A stretch of DNA of 64,000 nucleotides from Pseudomonas sp. FEN (GCF_904067045.1 NZ_CAJFDC010000003.1:36077-100076), one strand, 5' to 3'. Shown: positions 12,607 through 21,879, counted from the stretch's first letter. Notes: generated from the letters alone by a model not told the origin. Program-made: numbers and translations.

Positions 12607-14004
12607 ATGCACGATCCCCACAGCGACCGCATGAGTGGCGGCGAGACCCGCGCGGCAAGCGGTCTGGCCCTGGTGTTCGCTTTCCGTATGCTTGGCATGT
12701 TCATGGTGTTGCCGGTTCTGGCTACTTACGGGATGGATCTCGCGGGGGCGACGCCGACCCTGATCGGCCTGGCGATCGGCGCCTATGGCCTGACCCAGGC
12801 GGTATTCCAGATTCCCTTCGGGATCATTTCCGACCGTATCGGCCGCCGCCCGGTGATCTACCTGGGGCTGGTGGTCTTCGCCCTGGGCAGCTTGCTGGCG
12901 GCCAATGCCGATTCGATCTGGGGCGTGATCGCCGGGCGCATCCTGCAAGGTGCCGGGGCGATTTCCGCGGCGGTCATGGCGTTGCTCTCGGACCTGACCC
13001 GCGAACAGCACCGGACCAAGGCCATGGCGATGATCGGCATGACCATCGGTCTGTCGTTCGCCGTGGCAATGGTCGTCGGGCCCTTGCTGACTCGCGCCTT
13101 CGGCCTCTCGGGGCTATTCCTGGCCACCGGTGGCATGGCGTTGCTGGGGATCCTGATCATCGCCTTCATGGTGCCGCGCGCCACCGGTCCGTTGCAGCAC
13201 CGAGAGTCCGGCGTGGCCCGCCAGGCGTTGCTGCCGACCCTCAAGCATCCCGATCTGTTGCGTCTGGACCTGGGGATCTTCGTTCTGCACGCGATGCTGA
13301 TGTCCAGCTTCGTCGCCTTGCCCCTGGCCCTGGTGCAAAAGGCCGGGCTGCCCAAGGAGCAGCACTGGTGGGTATACCTGACCGCGCTGCTGATTTCCTT
13401 CTTCGCCATGATTCCGTTCATTATCTATGGCGAGAAGAAACGCAAAATGAAACGAGTTTTACTCGGCGCCGTGACGACCCTGATGCTCACTGAGCTATTC
13501 TTCTGGGAGTTCGGCGACAGCTTGCGGGCCCTGGTGATCGGTACGGTGGTGTTCTTCACCGCGTTCAATCTGCTGGAAGCCTCCTTGCCATCGCTGATCA
13601 GCAAGGTTTCGCCGGCGGGCGGCAAGGGTACGGCGATGGGGGTGTATTCCACCAGCCAGTTCCTCGGTTCCGCGCTTGGCGGCATCCTCGGCGGCTGGAT
13701 GTTCCAGCATGGCGGTTTGTCGGCGGTTTTCCTTGGATGCGCCGGTCTGGCTGCCCTCTGGTTGGCCTTTGCTGTTACCATGCGCGAACCTCCCTACGTG
13801 ACCAGCCTGCGCGTGCCGTTATCGCCCGAGGCGATCCGCGAAGCCGGTCTGGTCGAGCGCCTGAAGGCGATGGTAGGGGTAACCGATGCAGTAGTGGTGG
13901 CCGAAGAGGCCGCCATTTACATCAAATTGGACACCGAATTGTTGGATCGCACGACTCTCGAACGCCTGGTCAACGAGCCGGCGCCACAAGCGTGCGAAGC
14001 CTAG
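12607..14004 (+). CDS. MFS transporter with C-terminal soluble domain (YajR-like)
   Basis: The 465-residue inner-membrane protein has twelve predicted membrane segments and the MFS loop motif GIISDRIGRRPVIYLG near residue 80. After the last helix a soluble tail of about 65 residues (from SPEAIREAGLVERL to the end) contains VTDAVVVAEEAAIYIKLDTE. This resembles the ferredoxin-like domain of E. coli YajR. The substrate is unknown. The uvrA-MFS-ssb arrangement matches P. aeruginosa (PA4234-PA4232). It starts 9 bp before ssb, so the two are probably co-transcribed. Confidence 0.88.
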   Translation: MHDPHSDRMSGGETRAASGLALVFAFRMLGMFMVLPVLATYGMDLAGATPTLIGLAIGAYGLTQAVFQIPFGIISDRIGRRPVIYLGLVVFALGSLLAANADSIWGVIAGRILQGAGAISAAVMALLSDLTREQHRTKAMAMIGMTIGLSFAVAMVVGPLLTRAFGLSGLFLATGGMALLGILIIAFMVPRATGPLQHRESGVARQALLPTLKHPDLLRLDLGIFVLHAMLMSSFVALPLALVQKAGLPKEQHWWVYLTALLISFFAMIPFIIYGEKKRKMKRVLLGAVTTLMLTELFFWEFGDSLRALVIGTVVFFTAFNLLEASLPSLISKVSPAGGKGTAMGVYSTSQFLGSALGGILGGWMFQHGGLSAVFLGCAGLAALWLAFAVTMREPPYVTSLRVPLSPEAIREAGLVERLKAMVGVTDAVVVAEEAAIYIKLDTELLDRTTLERLVNEPAPQACEA

Positions 14005-14013
14005 GAGAACGTT

Positions 14014-14538
14014 ATGGCCCGTGGGGTTAACAAAGTCATATTGGTCGGCACGTGCGGCCAGGATCCTGAGGTTCGCTATCTGCCTAACGGCAACGCCGTG
14101 ACCAACCTGAGTCTGGCGACCAGCGAACAGTGGACCGACAAGCAGACCGGTCAAAAGGTCGAGAAGACCGAGTGGCACCGTGTGTCGATGTTCGGCAAGG
14201 TTGCCGAGATTGCTGGCGAGTACCTGCGTAAAGGTTCGCAGGTCTACATCGAAGGCAAGCTGCAGACCCGTGAGTGGGAAAAAGACGGCATCAAGCGTTA
14301 CACCACTGAAATCGTCGTCGACATGCAGGGCACCATGCAGTTGCTCGGTGGCCGTCCACAACAGGGCGACCAACAAGGCGGCTACGATCAGTCCGCGCCA
14401 CGGCAGCAGGCTCCTCGCCCACAACAGGCGCCGCGTCCACAGCAGTCGGCCCCGCAGCAATCGCGCCCGGCGCCACAGCAAGCCGCACCGCAGCCGGCTC
14501 CGGATTTCGACAGCTTTGATGACGATATTCCGTTCTGA
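14014..14538 (+). CDS. ssb: Single-stranded DNA-binding protein
   Basis: The 174-residue protein has an N-terminal OB fold (residues 1-110: [39 protein letters not shown]), a Gln/Pro-rich flexible linker (about residues 115-160) and the acidic tip DSFDDDIPF that docks partner proteins. It protects ssDNA in replication, recombination and repair. It lies 9 bp after the MFS gene and is followed by a terminator. Confidence 0.97.
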   Translation: MARGVNKVILVGTCGQDPEVRYLPNGNAVTNLSLATSEQWTDKQTGQKVEKTEWHRVSMFGKVAEIAGEYLRKGSQVYIEGKLQTREWEKDGIKRYTTEIVVDMQGTMQLLGGRPQQGDQQGGYDQSAPRQQAPRPQQAPRPQQSAPQQSRPAPQQAAPQPAPDFDSFDDDIPF

Positions 14539-14574
14539 GGAATAGCAGAGACTTTGCTGTAAAGTGTCTCTTTG

Positions 14575-14600
14575 AAGCCCCCGCCCTGCGGGGGCTTTCT
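14575..14600 (+). terminator. Terminator after ssb
   Basis: The stem aagcccccgc / gcgggggctt with a 3-base loop is followed by a short T-rich stretch (ttct). Confidence 0.85.
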
Positions 14601-14952
14601 CGTTTCTGGCCGGTAAAAATAGTTGATGCTTTTTACTCGTCTCACGCCTTGAGTTTGCGTGAGGCTGGTCTGTGGGCGCATTTGGAAATAAAGCGGGTCA
14701 AGACAGCTGCTTGGCCCATGCCAGCACTACCCGCAAACGCTGGGGAATTGATGAAAGGGTTGGCTGTTGCTAATTACCGATGAGGGCTCAATAAGAGCAT
14801 TGTTGTTTGGTATCACGGTATCTATTGGCCGACAGTGCGGCTTGCGGGACGTCACCTTCCTGCGGTAGCGGCAACCTTGCGACCCAGTCTCTTGAGACTA
14901 GCTAAGTAAGCGCTGCGACTACCAGCCCTCCTAGACTTCTCTAGAAAAGACA
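14601..14952. other. Gene-poor gap after ssb
   Basis: No convincing gene was seen in about 350 bp. There is a small hairpin near 14640 (ctcacgc / gcgtgag). No tRNA or recognisable small RNA was identified. Confidence 0.5.
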
Positions 14953-15188
14953 CCCAATGGGCTAATGCCTGTCAGCTAACAAAATTTCAGTCGAGCGCGG
15001 TCTTGTGGCGAGCGGGCTTGCCCGCGCTCGGCTGCGAAGCAGTCGTAAACCTGTGACTGCGTTCTGCCTGACACAATGCAATCGCTGATTTTAGGGCCGC
15101 TTCGCGTCCCAGCGCGGGCAAGCCCGCTCGCCACAAATCTCGGCCAGACTTAAGATCGCTTTTAACTGACTGGCATTAGTCCAATGGG
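14953..15188. repeat. Nested inverted repeat around a REP palindrome
   Basis: The outer arms 14953-14979 and 15162-15188 are 27-base near-perfect inverted copies (cccaatgggctaatgcc... against its complement). The inner arms 15004-15028 and 15111-15135 are the REP unit tgtggcgagcgggcttgccc plus cgcgct and its exact complement. The whole could be a REPIN extended by a second pair of arms, or a small non-autonomous element. Confidence 0.75.
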
Positions 15189-15204
15189 CGCCTTTATGAC
15201 CCGC

Positions 15205-15483
15205 TTACACCGACGCCCCGCGCAACATGCCCTGCGTCAAATCATCGATGACCGCCTTGCCCATTTCACCCAGATAATGCGATACCCAGGCGTAGCGTTC
15301 GCCGTCGCTTTCCAGGGCCGCATCGAGGGAGAGTGCTTTGGCGCAGTAGAGCAGGAGCGACGCGTGTTCCATGGCTTACAGAATGGGAGCGCCGGGGCAT
15401 ACGCGAAACAGTTCACGACCCTGGGAGCCACACTGGGAAAAGGTGATGACGCCGAGGGTTTTGATGTCGGTGTGATTGCTCAT
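15205..15483 (-). pseudogene. Small DUF3077/DUF6124-type protein with an in-frame stop
   Basis: Read on the minus strand, the frame gives MSNHTDIKTLGVITFSQCG...ELFRVCPGAPIL, then TAA at codon 36 (15378-15376), then AMEHASLLLYCAKALSLDAAL...GERYAWVSHYLGEMGKAVIDD to a stop at 15205. The two halves together match the small Pseudomonas proteins with FRVCPG and LEHAS..LL motifs that are scattered as many paralogues. Function is unknown. The stop is a one-base change from a sense codon, so it is either real decay or a sequencing error. A plus-strand ORF over the same bases (15184-15525) is a shadow. Confidence 0.6.
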
Positions 15484-15708
15484 CACACACCTCCGGCATC
15501 AGTCATGAAATGGCTGTGTTTCTGAGTACTGTTGAATGTTGCGAGGAAAGTGAGATTTACGAGTGTACTGAAAGCCTGCATGGATAAAACTCCCGTATCA
15601 ATGTGAGAGCTACCACGTTCGTTACCAAGCGAATAGGTGGCAGCTGTGCGCAGGTTGGTAAACCGGAGATACAGCTCGCCTCTTGCTACGTTGGGATTTT
15701 AGCTGGCG
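15484..15708. other. Gap with promoter-like leader of the small gene
   Basis: About 225 bp between the disrupted small gene and the kinase gene. An imperfect inverted repeat (gagctaccac ... gtggcagct) lies near 15607-15647. It may belong to the leader of the minus-strand small gene. No ORF is supported. Confidence 0.35.
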
Positions 15709-16215
15709 CTATTCCTTGGATAAAAATTGTTTGGCGATCATTGCCACTGCCTCCGTCGCAGACGTCAGGGCTGTGTCTATATCAAACGGGGCGTTATCCC
15801 ACGGCTCATATTCATGAGCCAATACAGACTGCCAGGTGGGTGGCGCCAGCCCAGGAATATCAATCTTCCTGGCTTCTACCCGTCGCTGATGTTCAGGTTT
15901 ATCAGAACAAACCACCTGGATATTCACTAACGGAACACCCGCGCGTATGGCGATTTCGTTCCACGCTTTACGGCTTTCGCTTACTGGGTTAACACAGTCG
16001 ACTATGACCGTGCTGCCAAAACGAAGATTGTTCAGAGCAAGCTCATTGGCGACCATGTAACCGCTTCGCCCCACGTCTTGTGCCAGAGCGCCGGAATTTC
16101 GGATAGCCTGCTCAATCGTATCGATCCGCAGATATACGGCACTTGTTCTGGTGGCAAGGCCACTTGCGATAGTCGTTTTTCCGGTACCAGGAAGGCCGCT
16201 GAAGACAATGAGCAT
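15709..16215 (-). CDS. Small P-loop AAA-type kinase
   Basis: The 168-residue protein starts MLIVFSGLPGTGKTTIASGLA, a Walker A (GLPGTGKT, residues 7-14) at the N-terminus as in the AAA_33/zeta-like nucleotide or small-molecule kinases. VYLRIDTIEQAIR and STVIVDCVNPVSESR fit the substrate-side Asp and Walker B positions. I chose the ATG at 16215, since upstream codons are AT-rich and not conserved. The substrate is unknown: related proteins phosphorylate small molecules, antibiotics or sugar nucleotides. It is a single gene flanked by AT-rich DNA, which suggests acquisition. No antitoxin partner is visible. Confidence 0.75.
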   Translation of the reverse strand: MLIVFSGLPGTGKTTIASGLATRTSAVYLRIDTIEQAIRNSGALAQDVGRSGYMVANELALNNLRFGSTVIVDCVNPVSESRKAWNEIAIRAGVPLVNIQVVCSDKPEHQRRVEARKIDIPGLAPPTWQSVLAHEYEPWDNAPFDIDTALTSATEAVAMIAKQFLSKE

Positions 16216-16381
16216 TCTATGTCCTTCGGTTAGTGGGTGAACCCAGTTTAGGCGCCCGCTGAGACCGTGAAACATATTCAGCCAAGCCCATGATGAAAAT
16301 CTTAATTTTTGGTTCGACCACGCAGTTTTTCTTCGGTCAGCCAAGAAAATCTTAAGATTTGCAGAAAAGCTCAACTTTTTC

Positions 16382-17320
16382 TTAAGCCGTCGGTGCGATC
16401 TTCAACTCGCTCACCTCCCGCGAAGCCTTCCCCAAGGTTTCCCACAACTCGCGCATGGTCGGGTTCTGGTTAGCCAGCGAGCAATAGGCTCGGATCTCCA
16501 GGCCAGTGTTCCATTCGTTGCCACCGGTTTGCACCAACTGCCCGCTGTTCACGGCTGGCGCGGCAGCGCTCTGTGGTAGCCAGGCCACTCCATAGCCTTC
16601 GATGGCCATCTGCATCAGCAGCATGGTCATGTCGGCCTCATAGCAGCGCGTCAGTTCGCAGGACGTTATCGTGTTCTTGAGAATCAGGTCGGCCACGCGT
16701 CCGAGGAAGGTCGTGGCGGTGTAGGCCAGGTAGGGCACCGCTTTGCCGGCCTTGCCCGGCAGCCGGTACAGCGGCTTGCCGCTACGGTCCGGCGCACAGA
16801 ACGGCAGAAAGGCGTCCCGGCCCAGGGGCAGGCTGGCGAACTTGTTGGCGTCGATCAGGATCGGTGCCTGGGGATGGTGGTACACGATCATCAGGTCGCA
16901 ATTACCTTCCGCCAAGGCAATCACCGCGTCATGGATATTCGCCGCGACCACCCGCACGTTGAACGGCTCGTGGTGCTTTTGGAATTGCGCCAGCCACTTG
17001 GGCAGGAAGGTGATCGACAGGCTGTGGCCCGCGGTGATCTGAATCGAACGCCCAGGCATTTTTTCGTCCTGGCGCAGGGTCGAGCGTAATTCCAGCAGGG
17101 CCGCCAGCGCTTCGCGGCCCTGTTCGCAAAACAGCTGGCCGGCCTGGGTCAATTGCACCGGATAGGTACCACGGTCGACCAGTTGCGCGCCAACCCAATC
17201 TTCCAGCGAGCGAATCCGTCGCGACAGCGCCGATTGAGTGACGCAGCGCACCTCGGCGGCCCGGGAGAAGTTCTTGTATTGCTCGATCGCCAGCAGATCG
17301 TCCAGCCACTTGATTTGCAT
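16382..17320 (-). CDS. LysR-family regulator
   Basis: The 312-residue protein has the N-terminal winged helix-turn-helix (WLDDLLAIEQYKNFSRAAEVR, VTQSALSRRIRSLEDWVG) and a substrate-binding domain from about residue 90 (IQITAGHSLSITFLPKWLAQF). I start it at MQIKWLDDLL. A longer start adds eight residues not typical of the family. It is divergent from the symporter gene across 278 bp, so it probably regulates the symporter-racemase pair. The effector is unknown. The N-terminus resembles the YjiE/HypT subgroup only weakly. Confidence 0.88.
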   Translation of the reverse strand: MQIKWLDDLLAIEQYKNFSRAAEVRCVTQSALSRRIRSLEDWVGAQLVDRGTYPVQLTQAGQLFCEQGREALAALLELRSTLRQDEKMPGRSIQITAGHSLSITFLPKWLAQFQKHHEPFNVRVVAANIHDAVIALAEGNCDLMIVYHHPQAPILIDANKFASLPLGRDAFLPFCAPDRSGKPLYRLPGKAGKAVPYLAYTATTFLGRVADLILKNTITSCELTRCYEADMTMLLMQMAIEGYGVAWLPQSAAAPAVNSGQLVQTGGNEWNTGLEIRAYCSLANQNPTMRELWETLGKASREVSELKIAPTA

Positions 17321-17598
17321 GCTGCCCACCTCGGTCGCGGTGATCACGAGTCTACGTCAGCGCCTTCGAGGCTTCGTCGGATTTTTCGTAACTATTCCAA
17401 AAGCGCATCAGGTAATGGCGATTACTCATCATCTGCTGGGCGGGCTGACCCTAGAATCGGCCTATGGACAAGCCCTGCTCCTACAGGACCGAGGTGTTTG
17501 TGAGTTATGCACCTGGGCGCGGCGCCGCAGAGCAGCCGGGCCAACGATATTTTTCCTGCCAAGCAAAAAAAACCGACAACAGACTTGAGGGAAACACC

Positions 17599-18903
17599 AT
17601 GAACAAAAACAGATTGCCCCGTCACATCGCCATCGGCATTGCCGCCGGCGTCCTGGTCGGCTGGCTGTGCCATCACTTCGCGGCCGACACCAAGTCGGCC
17701 AAGGACATCGCCGCCTACTTTTCGATGGTCACCGATATCTTCCTGCGAATGATCAAGATGATTATCGCACCGCTGGTGTTCGCCACCCTGGTGGGCGGTA
17801 TCGCCAGTCTCGGCAGTTCGCGCTCGGTCGGGCGTATCGGTACCCGTGCCATGGCCTGGTTTATCAGCGCCTCGCTGATCTCCCTGCTGATCGGCATGTT
17901 GCTGGTCAATTTGTTCCAGCCCGGGGCGGGGATGAACCTGCACCTCGGCCAGGGCGCGGTCGCGTCCCCAGTAGTGAATACCGGCGACTTCAGCCTCAAG
18001 GTGTTTGTCAGCCACGTATTCCCGCGCAGTATTGCCGAGGCCATGGCCAACAACGAAATCCTGCAGATCGTGGTGTTCTCGCTGTTTTTCGGTTTCGCCC
18101 TGGCGGGGCTGAAGCAGGCCGGTTTCCCTCGGATCACCAGCCTGGTGGATGAGCTGGCCAAGGTGATGTTCAAAATCACCGACTACGTCATGGCCTTCGC
18201 GCCCATTGGTGTGTTCGCCGCCATTGCCAGTGCGATCACCACCGAAGGCCTCGGCCTGCTGTTGGACTATGGCAAACTGATCGCCGAGTTCTACCTGGGT
18301 ATCGCTCTACTCTGGGCGGTGCTGTTCGGTGCCGGTTACCTGTTTCTCGGACGCTCGGTGTTCACCCTCGGCAAACTGATCAAGGAGCCGATCCTGCTGG
18401 CGTTCTCCACCGCCAGCAGCGAATCCGCGTACCCGAAAACCATGGACGCCCTGGAGAAGTTTGGCGCGCCGAAACGCATATCCAGCTTCGTCCTGCCCCT
18501 TGGTTATTCGTTCAACCTGGACGGCTCGATGATGTACCAGTCCTTTGCCATCCTGTTTATCGCCCAGGCCTACAACATCGAGCTGAGCTTCACCCAGCAG
18601 TTGCTGATCCTGCTGACCCTGATGGTCACCAGCAAGGGCATGGCCGGGGTCGCCAGGGCCTCGGTCGTGGTGGTGGCCGCGACCCTGCCGATGTTCAACC
18701 TGCCCGAAGCCGGCCTGTTGCTGATCATCGGCATCGACCAGTTTCTCGACATGGCGCGAACCGCGACCAATGTGGTCGGCAACAGCATCGCCACCGCAGT
18801 GGTCGCCCGCGCCGAGCAGGCGCATGAGGTCGAGGCGGAACGGGGCGAGTTGCCCGCCGCCCAGTCCGTCGCGCTGGCGCGTACTCCGGCGACCACGGTG
18901 TGA
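17599..18903 (+). CDS. Dicarboxylate/amino acid:cation symporter (DAACS family)
   Basis: The 434-residue membrane protein belongs to the GltP/DctA family, which couples cation entry to uptake of glutamate, aspartate or C4-dicarboxylates. Family motifs are present: the serine-rich loop AFSTASSESAYPKTM near residue 275, GYSFNLDGSMMYQ near 300 and the later ARTATNVVGNS near 390. The start at 17599 follows GAGGG. The open frame runs upstream to 17464 but that part is not conserved. Its stop overlaps the racemase start region, so the two are translationally coupled. Confidence 0.9.
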   Translation: MNKNRLPRHIAIGIAAGVLVGWLCHHFAADTKSAKDIAAYFSMVTDIFLRMIKMIIAPLVFATLVGGIASLGSSRSVGRIGTRAMAWFISASLISLLIGMLLVNLFQPGAGMNLHLGQGAVASPVVNTGDFSLKVFVSHVFPRSIAEAMANNEILQIVVFSLFFGFALAGLKQAGFPRITSLVDELAKVMFKITDYVMAFAPIGVFAAIASAITTEGLGLLLDYGKLIAEFYLGIALLWAVLFGAGYLFLGRSVFTLGKLIKEPILLAFSTASSESAYPKTMDALEKFGAPKRISSFVLPLGYSFNLDGSMMYQSFAILFIAQAYNIELSFTQQLLILLTLMVTSKGMAGVARASVVVVAATLPMFNLPEAGLLLIIGIDQFLDMARTATNVVGNSIATAVVARAEQAHEVEAERGELPAAQSVALARTPATTV

Positions 18904-20414
18904 GCGCCATGACCATGAACGCAAAAGGCAAAAAAGTCGCCGCGCCGCCGGTCGCCCGCACGCTGGGTATCGTCGGTGGCCTCGGCTCGCTGGCCGGCGG
19001 CGACCTGTTCTTCAAACTGGTCAAGTCCAGGGCGGTGCTGGCCGATCAGGGGCGCTACCATTTCCTCTTCGAGCAGCATCCGTTCAAGGATGTGCTGCTG
19101 CCCCTGGACCGCGACGCGAGCATGACCGCGCGCAAGTTCTACGTGTTCCAGGTCTGCCAGTCCTTCGAGGCGGGCGGGGTCGACGCGGTGGTGCTGCCCT
19201 GTTTCGCCAGCCAGACGTTCCGTGAAGAGATCCAGCAGGAATTGGCTATTCCCGTTCTCGACCTGATGGCGGCCCTGGCCGAACACATCCGCCGGATTGC
19301 CGAGCCGGGCACGCGACTGGGGATTCTGGCCTCGGACTATGTGCGTTACTCCGGGTTGTTCGAGCGCTACCTGGGAGGCGATTTCCAGCTGGTCTATCCG
19401 CCGGAACCGGACCAGCGCGGCTTGATGGACGCGATGTACGGTATCAACGGTATCAAGGACGGCCACCTGCAAGGCGTACCGCTGGAAGGGGTGTACCAGG
19501 CTTGTCTGGCGCTGCAGGCGCAGGACGCGCGCCTGATCGTGCCGGGCCTGACCGAGCTTTCGCTGGTCTGCGCCGATTTGCAACGGCGTGGCCTGAGCGT
19601 GCTCGACATCAACGAGATCTATGCCGCCGCCGTGACCACGGCGGCCGACCAACCCGCGCACGCGCCCTTCAAGCTGGGGATCGTCGGCGGTGTCGGTCCG
19701 GCGGCGACCGTGGACTTCATGGCCAAGGTGGTCCGTCATACTCCGGCGGGTCGCGACCAGGAACATATCAAGATGGTGGTGGAGCAGAACCCGCAGATCC
19801 CGGACCGCACGGCCAATCTGCTGTTCGACGAAGCCGACCCGAGCCTGGCGCTGTACGCCACCTGCAAGCGCCTGGAAAGCGCGGGCGCGCAGGCCATCGC
19901 CATTCCGTGCAACACCGCCCACGCCTTCGTCGAGCGGCTCCAGCCTTACCTGCGGGTGCCGATCGTCAACATGCTCAGCGAAACCGTCGAGGCGATTGCC
20001 CGGCAGCACGGCGGTGGCAAACGCGTCGGCTTGCTCGCCACCTCGGGTACGGTGCGGAGCCAGGTCTACCACCAGGCCGCTCGCCATGCCGGCTTGCCCC
20101 TGCTGATTCCCGGCTTCGATTATCAGGAGCTGGTGATGAGCGCCATTTATGGCGAGCGCGGCATCAAGGCCGGCTTCACCGATGGCCTGTGCAAGGAGCA
20201 ATTGCTGCTGGCGGTCGAGCACCTGTGCGAACTGGGGGCCGAGGTAATCATCCTCGGCTGCACGGAACTGCCTTTGGTGCTCAGCCACGGTGCAGACTTT
20301 CAGGTGCGCGGCCATCGTGTGGCGTTGGTGGACCCGACCACCGTTCTGGCGCTACGTTGTGTCAGTCTGGCGGGGGCCGATGGCGGACGGGGTTATTCCA
20401 TCTCGGCCAGTTGA
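18900..20414 (+). CDS. Tandem aspartate/glutamate racemase-fold protein
   Basis: The 504-residue product is two Asp/Glu racemase domains in one chain (about residues 20-240 and 255-495), each starting with the GIVGG(L/V)G motif. The C-terminal domain has both catalytic cysteines (IPCNTAHAF and LGCTELPLVL). The N-terminal domain keeps the first (LPCFASQTF) but has VPGLTELSL where the second is expected, so it is probably not a racemase on its own. It starts at GTG 18900, overlapping the symporter stop by four bases, or at ATG 18909. With the symporter it may serve uptake and use of D- or L-acidic amino acids. Confidence 0.85.
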   Translation: MSAMTMNAKGKKVAAPPVARTLGIVGGLGSLAGGDLFFKLVKSRAVLADQGRYHFLFEQHPFKDVLLPLDRDASMTARKFYVFQVCQSFEAGGVDAVVLPCFASQTFREEIQQELAIPVLDLMAALAEHIRRIAEPGTRLGILASDYVRYSGLFERYLGGDFQLVYPPEPDQRGLMDAMYGINGIKDGHLQGVPLEGVYQACLALQAQDARLIVPGLTELSLVCADLQRRGLSVLDINEIYAAAVTTAADQPAHAPFKLGIVGGVGPAATVDFMAKVVRHTPAGRDQEHIKMVVEQNPQIPDRTANLLFDEADPSLALYATCKRLESAGAQAIAIPCNTAHAFVERLQPYLRVPIVNMLSETVEAIARQHGGGKRVGLLATSGTVRSQVYHQAARHAGLPLLIPGFDYQELVMSAIYGERGIKAGFTDGLCKEQLLLAVEHLCELGAEVIILGCTELPLVLSHGADFQVRGHRVALVDPTTVLALRCVSLAGADGGRGYSISAS

Positions 20415-20416
20415 GA

Positions 20417-21057
20417 CTAGTGATACCAGTGTTCAATAGCCTGCAGCAGTTGTGCAATAGCGTCCCAGAGGGTCGTATCGTCGGCCTTGGCGCCGATGGC
20501 CTGCTCAGTCGCCTTGGCTGCCTCGGCAATTGCCTGGGCGCCCATCATCAACCCGGCACCTTTTATCCGGTGGGCCCGGTGACTGGCCTCGGGAAAATCC
20601 GCACGGCTGATCGCGCCCTGGAGCGCCGCCAGGTCTTTTTCCAGGGCCTCGCGGTACAGCGACTGCAACATGGCGGCGTCGTAGTGCGCTACTGACCGGG
20701 TAGCGGGCGAGGGTTCATGGTCAAGCCATAACTGCAACAGATTGCGCAATGCGTCCAGGTACAGCGGCTTCTTCAGCACCCCATCCATGCCGCTGTCCAT
20801 GCAACGCTTCTGGTGGGCCGGGCCGCTCTGCACGGAGAGGGCGATGATCGGCAAATAGTCCGGCCCGGGCTCCCGCGCCCGAATGCGCCGTGCAACCTCG
20901 TAGCCGCTGATTTCCGGCATGTAGCAGTCCAGCAGCACCAGTCGGATGGCCTGTTGCTCTATGACCTGCAAGGCTTGCGCGCCGCTCGACACCACCACGG
21001 CGCGGACGCCCAGTATCTTGAGTTGTTCATTGAGGATAAAACGGTGGGCGGGCTGAT
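20417..21057 (-). CDS. REC-HPt phosphorelay protein, possible hybrid-kinase remnant
   Basis: Domains in order are a receiver (VLVVDDQPAHRFILNEQL, phospho-Asp in LVLLDCYMPEISGYEVAR, Lys in GVLKKPLYL) and an HPt domain with the phospho-His in SHRAHRIKGAGLMMGA. This is the C-terminal architecture of BvgS/EvgS/RocS hybrid sensors, but no sensor or kinase part precedes it. The only in-frame start after the regulator stop is a GTG directly before LVVDD (about 21057). A different frame immediately upstream gives MPDETLDLSRPTANTLGSALSPAP, which would join if one base were added near 21055. A sequencing indel or a truncated gene are both possible. It follows the regulator gene by about 120 bp. Confidence 0.7.
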
Positions 21058-21174
21058 CGTCGACGACCAGCACGGCGCCGGGCTCAACGCCGATCCGAGT
21101 GTGTTCGCGGTGGGCCTGGACAGGTCGAGCGTCTCGTCCGGCATTGCCAACCGCCTTGTTACCTGACAGTTGCG

Positions 21175-21879
21175 TTATTCCTGAGAAACCGATTCTCGGG
21201 TCTGATGGAAGATCTTGAACAGCTCGCTGTCGTTCTTGATACCGAGCTTGCGATAAGCCGATTGCTTTTGCGTGCTGATGGTATTGGCGCTGCGGGAAAA
21301 CTTCGCGGCGATTGCGTTCACGGACATGCCATCGAGAAAACAACGCAGCACTTCCTGCTCTCTCGGAGAGAGGTTGGAACTCTGGGTCAACGAACTTGAA
21401 AGTTCGCTGGTCGAGCCCATGTGCGCCAAGGCGAAACCGGATGGCACCTCCGCTATTTGTGCGGTCATGGACGGCTGTAGGTAGATCCGACCTTGCGCGA
21501 CGGTTCGAATGGCGGTGGCCAGTTCGCCCAGGTTCTGCACCTTGCCCAGGAAGCCCCGGCCCCCGGCCTTCAGCGACAAGGCAACGGTTGCCGGTGTGTA
21601 GTGCGAGGACAGCACCAGTGGCTTGCATTGGCCGAACCGTCGCTTCAGGACCCGGATCAGGTTGATGCCATCGATTTCCGAAGGTCCCAGGATGAAGTCG
21701 ATGACCACCACGTCCGCCTGTCGCTGCGTCAGTGCCGTGACCAGCTCCCTGCCCGTGCCAAAGGAGCCTATCACCTCAAGATCGGCCTCCTTGGCCAGGC
21801 CGATTTCGATCCCTTGGCGAACCACCTCATGGTCGTCTAACAACATCACGGTGTATGGGCTGGAAAACGAAGGGGACAT
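21175..21879 (-). CDS. RcsB/RocA-like response regulator (NarL/FixJ type)
   Basis: The 234-residue protein has an N-terminal receiver (VMLLDDHEVVRQG; phospho-acceptor Asp61 in VVVIDFIL) and a C-terminal LuxR-type HTH (LSPREQEVLRCFLDGMSVNAIA, NTISTQKQSAYRKLGI). The HTH wording is close to RcsB, the type used by the P. aeruginosa Roc system that controls cup fimbriae. It is divergent from the fimbrial operon, with two strong palindromes in the shared 340-bp gap. By location it is the likely regulator of that operon. Confidence 0.88.
   Translation of the reverse strand: MSPSFSSPYTVMLLDDHEVVRQGIEIGLAKEADLEVIGSFGTGRELVTALTQRQADVVVIDFILGPSEIDGINLIRVLKRRFGQCKPLVLSSHYTPATVALSLKAGGRGFLGKVQNLGELATAIRTVAQGRIYLQPSMTAQIAEVPSGFALAHMGSTSELSSSLTQSSNLSPREQEVLRCFLDGMSVNAIAAKFSRSANTISTQKQSAYRKLGIKNDSELFKIFHQTRESVSQE

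Noticed and set aside
15184..15525. 113-codon plus-strand frame
   Set aside because: The minus strand has a recognisable family sequence across the same bases. The plus frame has none.
18570..20315. 581-codon frame antisense to the racemase
   Set aside because: Shadow frame of a gene with clear racemase motifs.
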